From JAJZQZ01 sp963790415 (GTDB lineage: Bacteria > Actinomycetota > Thermoleophilia > RBG-16-64-13): a DNA stretch of 64,000 nt. Of the stretch, positions 18,236-25,475 are shown one piece after another. The translations under genes and the position numbers were made by a program. Positions within the stretch are counted from its first letter, which is position 1, and the number at the start of each line of letters is the position of its first letter. A model generated the notes under the pieces. The model saw nothing but the letters and a program-made list of their open reading frames with translations. It was not told the DNA's origin and made no database searches. The stretch spans positions 40,631 through 104,630 of the forward strand of contig CAWBOK010000007.1 in NCBI GenBank assembly GCA_963790415.1. Direction: 5' to 3'.

Positions 18236-19307
18236 AGCGCGCGGCCAACTCATCCATGGTGAACCCGACCACTCCGAGCACGATGCCCGAGGCCAGCGCC
18301 ATGAGAACGACGTTCTCTCCCGGCTGTATCCGACCCTCCTTCAGCAACCCGTACATCGCCAGGAAGTGCGAGGTGGAGGCCGTGTTCCCGTACTCTTCCA
18401 GGTTCACGACCACCTCCTTGGGTGTAGCGTGGAGATGCTTGGAAAAGCGCCTGCCCCCGGAAGCGATCGCCGAGGCGGAGGTCTGGTGGGGGATCAGGTA
18501 GTCGATCTCTCCGTAATCCAGGCCCCATTCGTCGAGCGTCCGCTCCAGGATCTGCAGCGAGCCGGAGATGGCGGCTTGGTGAATCCTGCGGGCGTCCGTG
18601 GTCATCTCGCCGCCCGGCGCGTCTTCGCAGGCTCCACCTATGCAGAGATCGCTGAACTTGGCCAGGGTCACGAAGCCGGCGGTGGTGAGTCCGGCTTGGT
18701 CCGGGCCCGAACGCTCCACGATCACCGCCGCCCCGCAGTCACCGAGGCTGAGCGACGCCAACTGTCCGCTGAGAACGGACTTCACGTGCGGCACGGCGTT
18801 CTCGCTCAGCGAGGTGATGTACTCGCCCGAGATCACCATCCCTCGGGTGATGATCCCTCTCCGGACGAAATCGTTCATGATGAACACGCCCGTGAGCATG
18901 CCCGCGCACGCGTTGGCGACGTCGAACGCGAGCGCCTTCTTCGCGCCTATAGCCTCTTTCACGTACAGCGAGAGGGGCGGCTCGTACACGAAGTTGAGCC
19001 CGTCCTTGAACTTGGAGATGGAGCAGCAGATGATCATCTCCAGGTCCGCGGCCTCGTGGGCGGAGTACCGAAGGCATTCCTTGGCCGCTTCCACGGACAG
19101 GGTGTATGAATCTTCACCCTCGGCGCATACGCGGCGCTCGCGGATGCCGGTGTGGCCTTCCAGGTCGACGCGCCCGCGCGTCTTCACCCGTGCCATCAGG
19201 TCCTTGGTGGAGAGGCGCTGCTCGGGAAGCGTCGCGCCGATGCTTTCGAAACGCGCGGCGAACGGCGCGCGGGGGGATTCTCTCTGTGCTGGGGCGGCTG
19301 GGAACAC
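18228..19307 (-). CDS. oleA: OleA-like acyl-CoA condensing enzyme (KAS III/thiolase superfamily)
   Basis: 359 residues from a GTG at 19307; the frame is open to 19430 but that extension runs into the divergent promoter region. Full KAS III triad: Cys near residue 134 in DVANACAGMLTG, His in LIPHQTSAS, Asn in EEYGNTASTS. A conserved acidic residue upstream (EPPLSLYVKEAIG) is in the region of the OleA catalytic Glu. OleA joins two fatty acyl-CoAs head to head by a non-decarboxylative Claisen step to a 2-alkyl-3-ketoacid. First gene of the ole cluster; transcribed away from livK across a shared 0.3-kb region. Confidence 0.82.
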   Translation of the reverse strand: MFPAAPAQRESPRAPFAARFESIGATLPEQRLSTKDLMARVKTRGRVDLEGHTGIRERRVCAEGEDSYTLSVEAAKECLRYSAHEAADLEMIICCSISKFKDGLNFVYEPPLSLYVKEAIGAKKALAFDVANACAGMLTGVFIMNDFVRRGIITRGMVISGEYITSLSENAVPHVKSVLSGQLASLSLGDCGAAVIVERSGPDQAGLTTAGFVTLAKFSDLCIGGACEDAPGGEMTTDARRIHQAAISGSLQILERTLDEWGLDYGEIDYLIPHQTSASAIASGGRRFSKHLHATPKEVVVNLEEYGNTASTSHFLAMYGLLKEGRIQPGENVVLMALASGIVLGVVGFTMDELAARYG

Positions 19308-19369
19308 GAGGATGCAGAATACCCTGTTCCGCGAAATAGTACCCGTGTTCGGCAGACGTTTGACTTTGT

Positions 19370-19406
19370 CGCAGGAGTGGTCTGGTACAATGCGACCACT
19401 CCTGCG
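19370..19406 (+). promoter_or_regulatory. 13-bp perfect inverted repeat enclosing an extended -10 box
   Basis: CGCAGGAGTGGTC (19370-19382) and its exact reverse complement GACCACTCCTGCG (19394-19406) flank an 11-base spacer holding TGG-TACAAT (TACAAT at 19386-19391). A dimeric repressor bound here would cover the -10 element. The site lies between the divergent ole cluster and livK, so it could control either or both. TTGACT upstream is 20 bases away, too far for an ideal -35. No regulator gene is adjacent. The operator role is inferred; the symmetry is directly visible. Confidence 0.6.
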
Positions 19407-19595
19407 GAGCATCTCGGGACAGCCTGCCAATTGGGGGGTAGGGCGTTCGACGGGTCTCGGGACGCGGCGACCGGGAGTCGCACCATCGGTCTTGCGAGTA
19501 TGTCGGGTGCTATCAGGGGGTGGCTATGAGATGAACGAAGAACGGTACTCCATGCACGTTTCCACGACTTTCGTGACATTCTCCAGGGGGGTTTC

Positions 19596-20939
19596 GTGAA
19601 ACACAGAAGACTTCTTCTCATCGGGGGGGCACTCGTGGTGCTCGCTCTCGTCGCCATGTCGCTGGCGGCATGCGGTTCCAGCACGACGACCACGTCCGTA
19701 CCACCGACCGACACGACCGCGGCAGCCGGTTCGACCGACACCACGGTCGCAGGCGCTGAAGCGGGCGACGACATCGTCGTCGGCGCGATCAACTCCATGA
19801 CCGGCAGCAACGTCTTGACCGGCCAAGAAGAGAAGTGGGCGCAGGAGAAAGCGGTCGCCGACATCAACGCCAAGGGCGGTGTCAAGCTCAACGACGGCAA
19901 GATGCACAAGATCGTGCTGAAGTTTGCCGACGACAAGAGCGATCCGACCGCGGGCGCCGCGGCCATGGAGCAGCTGATCAAGGTCGACGGCATCAAGCTC
20001 GTCCTGAGCTCGAACATCACTCCCGTCAACCAGGCGGCCGCGCAGGTGGCCGAGAAGTACGGCGTGTACTTCGACATCACCTCGAGTTGGATCGACGAAG
20101 CTTCCCCGGACGGGTCGTTCCCGGGATTCATCGGCGGCATGAAACTGAAGTGGTCGAGCGACTTCTTCGAGTCGGCCGGCCAATCCGGCAATGCGGCCAT
20201 AGGCGCGATCAAGGCGATGGATCCGGCCGACACGCCCAAGAACTTCGCCGTCATGACCGACAACACGCCGGACGGCACAGGCTTCGGCAACGCCACCGAG
20301 GCGGGACTCAAGGCAGCAGGCTACAACGTCGTGACGTACGAGCAGTTCAGCTCGACGGGTACCCCGGACTTCTCCTCGATCATCCTGAAGTTCAAGGAGA
20401 TGAACGTCGATGGCGTGGTCACGCTGATCGACCCCGCTTCCGGTATCACGTTCGTCAAGCAGATGAAGGAGGCGAACTGGTCGCCGAAGTACCTCTTCGG
20501 CTATAAGGGCTTCTGGCCCGTCGACTTCTACACCGCCCTCGGGTCTGACGCGGAGTACATCGGTCACGACGGTTTCTGGTCGGAGACCTTGCCGTTCCCC
20601 TACTCCAAGGAACTGGGCGCGGCCTTCTCGGCCGATCATGGCGGGGCCACATCCAACAGCGTCGGCCTCTACTACGCCGCGGTGCAGATCCTCGGCATGG
20701 CACTCGAGAAGGCCGGCGTTTCCGACCCGGGTCCCGTCAGGGATGCGGTCTTCGGCGCCACCTTCCCGGGTACCACCATGGGCGACATCGCCTTTGGGGG
20801 CATCTATCCTGACAATCCAGGCATCGCCCACATCCCGTTCCTGGCCTTCCAGTGGCAGGACGCGAAGCGCGTGGTCATCTTCCCGACGGAATTCTCCACA
20901 GGCAAGATGATGACGTTCGTTCCCTGGGACAAGAGGTAG
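19596..20939 (+). CDS. livK: branched-chain amino acid/amide ABC transporter substrate-binding lipoprotein
   Basis: 447 residues from a GTG preceded by AGGGGGG. Signal peptide with lipobox MSLAAC, then a Thr/Ser/Ala-rich linker and a periplasmic-binding-protein type I fold: VVGAINSMTGSNVL, AVADINAKGG, VLSSNITPVNQAAAQVAEKYGV and NSVGLYYAAVQILGMALEKAG. This LivK/ANF-receptor family binds branched-chain amino acids, amides, urea or aromatic acids; the ligand is unknown. It is followed by a strong terminator and then livG-F-H-M, so it belongs to a complete import system. The partial terminator would let the binding protein be made in excess. Confidence 0.9.
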   Translation: MKHRRLLLIGGALVVLALVAMSLAACGSSTTTTSVPPTDTTAAAGSTDTTVAGAEAGDDIVVGAINSMTGSNVLTGQEEKWAQEKAVADINAKGGVKLNDGKMHKIVLKFADDKSDPTAGAAAMEQLIKVDGIKLVLSSNITPVNQAAAQVAEKYGVYFDITSSWIDEASPDGSFPGFIGGMKLKWSSDFFESAGQSGNAAIGAIKAMDPADTPKNFAVMTDNTPDGTGFGNATEAGLKAAGYNVVTYEQFSSTGTPDFSSIILKFKEMNVDGVVTLIDPASGITFVKQMKEANWSPKYLFGYKGFWPVDFYTALGSDAEYIGHDGFWSETLPFPYSKELGAAFSADHGGATSNSVGLYYAAVQILGMALEKAGVSDPGPVRDAVFGATFPGTTMGDIAFGGIYPDNPGIAHIPFLAFQWQDAKRVVIFPTEFSTGKMMTFVPWDKR

Positions 20940-21020
20940 CGGGCAGACAGAGCCATCGGAGGTAGTGTCGGCGTCGGCCTGACATAGCCGACACGACCGA
21001 GCAGGCGAGCGACTGACGAC

Positions 21021-21068
21021 GAACCCCCGCCCTCTTCGATTCCGAAGAGGGCGGGGGTTCTTTTGTTG
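21021..21068 (+). terminator. intrinsic terminator after livK
   Basis: An 18-bp perfect stem (GAACCCCCGCCCTCTTCG, loop ATTC, then its complement to 21060) is followed by TTTTGTT. It lies between livK and livG and should end most transcripts, leaving livGFHM to read-through or to its own promoter. Confidence 0.9.
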
Positions 21069-21145
21069 TGTTCGTGCGCTCTCTGTCGAACAGGGAATCG
21101 CGCCGCGGGGACCGGCAGACCCGTATTCCCAAAGCTGGCGCCGTC

Positions 21146-21154
21146 TGGTATCGT
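21146..21154 (+). promoter_or_regulatory. possible extended -10 promoter for livGFHM
   Basis: TGG-TATCGT lies 89 bases before the livG start and downstream of the livK terminator. The TGGTAT core matches the other candidate promoters in this window. No clear -35 box is seen. Confidence 0.3.
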
Positions 21155-21242
21155 ACGCTCGGCTCGCGGCCGACGTGAGCGGTTTCTATTTCGGCAATCG
21201 GTCCTTGGGGGGGAATCAATTGCTGTGCGGTAGGTCAGCATA

Positions 21243-21980
21243 GTGCCGGCTGGCGCGCCTCTGCTCACGCTGAGTAGAGTATCCAAGCACTTCGGAGGTC
21301 TACAGGTCATCAGCGACCTCGACTTCGTCGTGCACGAAGGTGAGATCGTGGGACTCATCGGCCCGAACGGAGCCGGGAAGAGCACGGTGTTCAATCTCAT
21401 CACTGCCATCTACCAGCCGGATCGCGGCAGCATCACGTTCAAGGGGAAAGAGATCGCCGGCCTTGCCCCTCAAAAGATCTGCCACATGGGGATATCCAGG
21501 ACCTATCAGCTCGTGCGGGCCTTCTTGAAGATGTCGGTCATGGAGAACGTCATGACGGCGGCCGTATACGGGACCAAGCACCACGCCCAGGGCCCCAAGC
21601 AACGAGCCGCGGAGGCCATCGAACTCGTCGAGTTGTCCCACAAGCGCGACGTCAAAGCGGCGCACTTGACCCTCTCCGACCGGCGCCTGCTGGAGATCGC
21701 CATGGGCTTGGCATCGATGCCGAGCCTGATCTTGCTCGATGAGCCCATGGCCGGCCTGACCGAAGTCGAGATCGAACACCTGCTTGGGGTGATCGGAACG
21801 ACGAGAGCCGAGCGGAACTTCTCCATCCTGTGGATCGAACACAGGGTAGACGCGGTCTTGGATTTCTGCGACCGCGTGGGCGTGCTCGACTACGGGGTCA
21901 AGATCGCCGACGGCTGTCCCGACGACGTGGCCCGCGACCCGAAAGTCATAGAGGCATACCTTGGCGAACCTGCTGCTTGA
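21243..21980 (+). CDS. livG: LivG-type ABC transporter ATPase with altered signature motif
   Basis: 245 residues, GTG start. Walker A GPNGAGKST, Walker B LILLDEPMAGL and the H-loop His in LWIEHRVD are normal, and SRTYQLVRAFLKMSVMENV is the LivG-type Q-loop region. The signature motif, normally LSYGQQRRLEIA, reads LTLSDRRLLEIA: the central Gly is lost and Ser/Gln are replaced. One of the two ATP sites in the LivG-LivF dimer may therefore be weak. It overlaps livF by 20 bp. Confidence 0.9.
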   Translation: MPAGAPLLTLSRVSKHFGGLQVISDLDFVVHEGEIVGLIGPNGAGKSTVFNLITAIYQPDRGSITFKGKEIAGLAPQKICHMGISRTYQLVRAFLKMSVMENVMTAAVYGTKHHAQGPKQRAAEAIELVELSHKRDVKAAHLTLSDRRLLEIAMGLASMPSLILLDEPMAGLTEVEIEHLLGVIGTTRAERNFSILWIEHRVDAVLDFCDRVGVLDYGVKIADGCPDDVARDPKVIEAYLGEPAA

Positions 21981-22695
21981 GGTCAAAGAACTCAGTGTCG
22001 CCTACGGAGACGTCCGAGCCCTGTGGGACGTCTCCTTGGAGGTCGAGGAGGGGTCCATCGTGGCCCTCGTCGGGACCAACGGGGCCGGCAAGACCACGCT
22101 GCTGAAGACCATATCGGGCCTTCTCCGCTCCCTCCAAGGGCAGGTCCTGTTCGAGGGTGAGGACCTGGCCAGTCTCGATACGAAGCACCGGGTCGACAAA
22201 GGCATCGTTATGGTGCCGGAAGGCCGGCGACTCTTCCAGAGCCTCACCGTCCTGGAGAATCTGAGGCTCGGAGCATATCTGCCGAAGGCGCGGGCCCACT
22301 ATGACGACTCGCTCGAACGAGTCTTCTCGCTTTTCCCGGTGCTGAAGGAACGCATGAACGGCAAGGCCGGCCTGTTGAGTGGCGGCGAGCAGCAGATGCT
22401 GGCCATAGGACGGGCCGTCATGGCGCGCCCCAGGCTCGTCATGATCGACGAAGCTTCGCTCGGCCTCAGCCCCATCCTGACCAGGGCGATCTTCGGGCTG
22501 ATCGTCGCGCTCAATACGCAAGGCACAACGGTGCTCTTGGTCGAGCAGAACATCCACATGGCTTTGAAGGTGTGCCACCGCGCGTACGTGATGAAGACCG
22601 GGCACATCATGTTGAGTGGGACCGGAGAAGAGCTTCTTGCAAACGACGACGTGCGGAAGGCCTACATAGGCGCGCGGGGAAGCAGGCTCTTGTGA
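21961..22695 (+). CDS. livF: LivF-type ABC transporter ATPase
   Basis: 244 residues from a TTG inside the end of livG. Walker A GTNGAGKTT, signature LLSGGEQQMLAIGRAV, Walker B LVMIDEASLGLS and H-loop LLVEQNIH are all canonical for LivF. Partner of LivG in the cytoplasmic ATPase dimer. Its TGA overlaps the livH GTG (GTGA), so the genes are translationally coupled. Confidence 0.92.
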   Translation: MANLLLEVKELSVAYGDVRALWDVSLEVEEGSIVALVGTNGAGKTTLLKTISGLLRSLQGQVLFEGEDLASLDTKHRVDKGIVMVPEGRRLFQSLTVLENLRLGAYLPKARAHYDDSLERVFSLFPVLKERMNGKAGLLSGGEQQMLAIGRAVMARPRLVMIDEASLGLSPILTRAIFGLIVALNTQGTTVLLVEQNIHMALKVCHRAYVMKTGHIMLSGTGEELLANDDVRKAYIGARGSRLL

Positions 22696-23573
22696 GTGTT
22701 TTTGCGCAAGTCGTCATCAACGGCATCCTCCTTGGGTCCATGTATGGGATCGCAGCCATCGGCCTCAGCCTCATCTTCGGCACGATGAGGATCATCTTCA
22801 TTGCCCAAGGGACGATGATCGTCTTCTTCGCCTACCTGGTGTACTGGTCGTTCGTGAAAGCCGGTATCGACCCCTATCTCTCACTGTTCACGGTGGTGCC
22901 TTTCGCATTCGCCGTTGGCTTGGGGATGTTCTACCTCATCTTCCGTAGGGCCGCCGCACTCGAGGATCGGAACGTGTCGTTGTTGCTCGCGGTGGGCGTG
23001 ATGTACCTGGTCCAGAACCTCATATTGAAGGTGTGGTCGGCAACGCCCCGCGGCCTGGACCTCTCGTATTCGGATGCCATGATCGTCGTAGGGGGCCTCC
23101 GGGTGTCGTGGCTGCGCCTCGCCCTCGTGGGACTCGCGGTCGGGTCTGCGGTCGTCGTGTACCTCTTCCTCAAGCGGACGCGCATAGGGACCGCGGTGAG
23201 AGCCGCCTCTGAGGACATGGAGGCGACGAAGATACAGGGCATCAACGCCGTCTGGGTGTGCGCGGTCAGCTTCGCCATCGGGATCGGACTGGCAGGGGTG
23301 GCCGGTGTCGGCATGGCCACGGTCTACAACTTCGACTACCAGTACGGATTCACCTTCGCCATCAAAGCCCTGGTCGCTCTCGCTCTCGGAGGCATCGGCA
23401 ACGTGTTCGGCGCTTTGGCAGGGGGCATTCTCTTGGGCATCATCGAGAACCTTGCCGCCTATTACGTAGGTCAAGCCTGGGTGGAGGTGGCCTCCTATGG
23501 GGTCTTCATGCTGGTACTGATCTTCCTGCCCCAGGGCCTGTTCGGCCGTCGGGGGCTGGTCAAGAAGGTCTGA
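22692..23573 (+). CDS. livH: LivH-type ABC transporter permease
   Basis: 293 residues from a GTG overlapping the livF stop. Eight or so hydrophobic helices. Family marks are INGILLGSMYGIAAIGLSLIFG at the N-terminus, the cytoplasmic loop FLKRTRIGTAVRAASEDMEATKIQGIN (contact with the ATPase), and the C-terminal LALGGIGNVFGALAGGILLG. The normal Liv order G-F-H-M identifies it as the first permease. Confidence 0.92.
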   Translation: MSVFAQVVINGILLGSMYGIAAIGLSLIFGTMRIIFIAQGTMIVFFAYLVYWSFVKAGIDPYLSLFTVVPFAFAVGLGMFYLIFRRAAALEDRNVSLLLAVGVMYLVQNLILKVWSATPRGLDLSYSDAMIVVGGLRVSWLRLALVGLAVGSAVVVYLFLKRTRIGTAVRAASEDMEATKIQGINAVWVCAVSFAIGIGLAGVAGVGMATVYNFDYQYGFTFAIKALVALALGGIGNVFGALAGGILLGIIENLAAYYVGQAWVEVASYGVFMLVLIFLPQGLFGRRGLVKKV

Positions 23574-23607
23574 CCCGGCAAACGGTCAGGGAATCGAAGG
23601 TACGGAC

Positions 23608-24621
23608 ATGAGACTACTGTCGGACGGGAGAACGTTGAACAAGCGGAGGCTCATCTCGACCAGCCTCGGGGTTCTGGGGGTCGTGTTCTTGGCCACTCTG
23701 CCCTTCTACTACGACGTCGACAGAGGGCAGTTCGGCATCTTCTTCTTCAACGTCTTCGTTTACACCATCATGGCGCAGGGCTGGAATCTGCTCGGCGGGT
23801 ACACGGGGCAGATCAGCCTGGGCCAGAACGCCTTCTTCGGCGTCGGGGCCTACACCATGGCGTTGCTGTGGTACAACGACGTCACCAAGACCGGATACTA
23901 CTTCGACCCCGTCCTGATGGTCCTGGCCGGAGTAGCGCCGGCCATCCTCGCCGTCTTGGTGGGAATACCTCTGCTGTCCCGCCTGCGGGGCGACTACTTC
24001 GCCTTCGGTACTCTCGGGATGGGGGCGATCGTCACGGTTCTATTCATCAACGGGGGGAAGTACACGGGTGGCGCAGAGGGCAGGATGCTGGTCTCGAAGA
24101 TGCCCGCGAACGTGGTCTTCAACCTGCGCACTCACTACTGGGTGTCGTTGTTGGTAGCCGTTCTGGCGACTCTGGTGGTCTACTTCATGACGACTTCCCG
24201 GGTCGGGCTTGCCCTGAAGGCCATCCGCGAAGACGAGGTCTCCGCGGCGTCGCACGGCGTCAACGTGCTCAAGTACAAGGTCATCGCCTTCGCCGTCGGG
24301 GCGTTCATGGCCGGGGTGGCCGGCAGCATCTTCGGCTACTATCTGCTCCAGGTGACGCCGTCCAACGTCCTCACCCAGAACTGGTTGTTCTACCCGATCA
24401 TGATGGTCGTGCTCGGGGGAACAGGAACGATCATCGGCCCGTGGCTCGGAGCGTTCTTGATCTATCTCATATCCTGGTACGGAGGCTCGTACTTCGCAGG
24501 CTGGGACCCGATCATCACGGGGGTCGTGATCATACTGGTGATGCTGTTCCTACCGGGCGGCCTGGTGGGGCTTGTCCAGAAGGTGCCGGGGTTGAGCAGA
24601 ATGGGGCGCGGCTCCGCATAG
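23608..24621 (+). CDS. livM: LivM-type ABC transporter permease
   Basis: 337 residues. LLGGYTGQISLGQNAFFGVGAY is the LivM signature. The ATPase-contact loop is TSRVGLALKAIREDEVSAASHGVNV, and the end has VLGGTGTIIGPWLGAFL. Second membrane subunit of the importer. Its TAG directly abuts the stop of the convergent gene at 24622, with no spacer between the two stop codons. Confidence 0.92.
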   Translation: MRLLSDGRTLNKRRLISTSLGVLGVVFLATLPFYYDVDRGQFGIFFFNVFVYTIMAQGWNLLGGYTGQISLGQNAFFGVGAYTMALLWYNDVTKTGYYFDPVLMVLAGVAPAILAVLVGIPLLSRLRGDYFAFGTLGMGAIVTVLFINGGKYTGGAEGRMLVSKMPANVVFNLRTHYWVSLLVAVLATLVVYFMTTSRVGLALKAIREDEVSAASHGVNVLKYKVIAFAVGAFMAGVAGSIFGYYLLQVTPSNVLTQNWLFYPIMMVVLGGTGTIIGPWLGAFLIYLISWYGGSYFAGWDPIITGVVIILVMLFLPGGLVGLVQKVPGLSRMGRGSA

Positions 24622-25383
24622 CTAGCGCTCGTCGTTCCACCGCAGTAGGCCCATGTCATGGAGAGCACGGGAGAACTCCTCCGGGATGAAGAACTTGAGC
24701 CCATACACATCCCGAAAGAACCAGTCGAAATACGTGAAGAGACCGCCGCGGCTAATATTCATAGTCGCTAGGTGCCAGGGGTCGAAGTAAGCGGTGAAGC
24801 GCCTGAAGGGTGGATAGGCGTAGTACTTGATCATCGTCTGCCAGCCCAGGGCCGCAAAGGGCCCGATCAGAGCCAGAAAGCGGCCCTCCTCTGCCGCCTC
24901 CTCCGCGACGGCGGGCAGCCACGCGGGAGAGAAGGCCGGCTCCACTCGATACTCCCTCTCCTGCCAGCGGGCGGCGAAGCCCCCGCTGCGAAGCATTTCC
25001 GTCAGAATCAGCCCGGAGACTTCCTCCTGCAGGTAGGATGCCAACCTGCCCAAGAACGCTCCGGCGGTCACCTCTCCGCCGGCAAGGGTAAGCCGCATGT
25101 TCCCTTTGAGCCGGTCCAGCAGTCCGGAGACCGGTTCCTCAAACTCGGGACAGAGCGCGAATCCCTCCTCCGTCCCGCGGAGGATCCCCATGGTGGCCAG
25201 ATTCTTCCGCTCCGCCTCCATTCTTTCTCTGCCGAATATGGCGTGCAGATCCTCCATCAGCGGCTCCGGAAGCGCTTTCCCCGAACGCCGCCCGGCGCAG
25301 ACCACGGCCGATTCTAGAAGATTGAGGCTCGGGTAGGGGTCTCCCTCCTCCAGATAGTCTTCTAGATGCTCCGTTGCATGCAA
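24622..25383 (-). CDS. hypothetical protein (253 aa)
   Basis: No family recognised. Soluble, acidic N-terminal half rich in Glu/Leu helices and an aromatic-rich C-terminal half (for example TMIKYYAYPPFRRFTAYF and GLFTYFDWFFRDVYGLKFFIPEEF). No signal peptide or transmembrane helix. It lies downstream of the ThDP-enzyme gene on the same strand, separated by a GC hairpin, so the two may be co-transcribed. Base composition looks somewhat less GC-rich than the neighbouring liv genes. Confidence 0.65.
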   Translation of the reverse strand: MHATEHLEDYLEEGDPYPSLNLLESAVVCAGRRSGKALPEPLMEDLHAIFGRERMEAERKNLATMGILRGTEEGFALCPEFEEPVSGLLDRLKGNMRLTLAGGEVTAGAFLGRLASYLQEEVSGLILTEMLRSGGFAARWQEREYRVEPAFSPAWLPAVAEEAAEEGRFLALIGPFAALGWQTMIKYYAYPPFRRFTAYFDPWHLATMNISRGGLFTYFDWFFRDVYGLKFFIPEEFSRALHDMGLLRWNDER

Positions 25384-25416
25384 GAGGCTCCCCTCTCACG
25401 TCCGGCGCCGACCGCC

Positions 25417-25446
25417 GTTCCGCGGCGGCCGGCGCCGCCGCGGAAC
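25417..25446 (-). promoter_or_regulatory. 13-bp perfect GC hairpin between two genes
   Basis: GTTCCGCGGCGGC, loop of four bases, GCCGCCGCGGAAC. It lies between the ThDP-enzyme stop and the downstream hypothetical gene. There is no T run, so it is more likely an mRNA-processing or stability element than a full terminator. Confidence 0.45.
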
Positions 25447-25475
25447 GAACCGCCCCTGTCGGAACAGGGAGAGCT

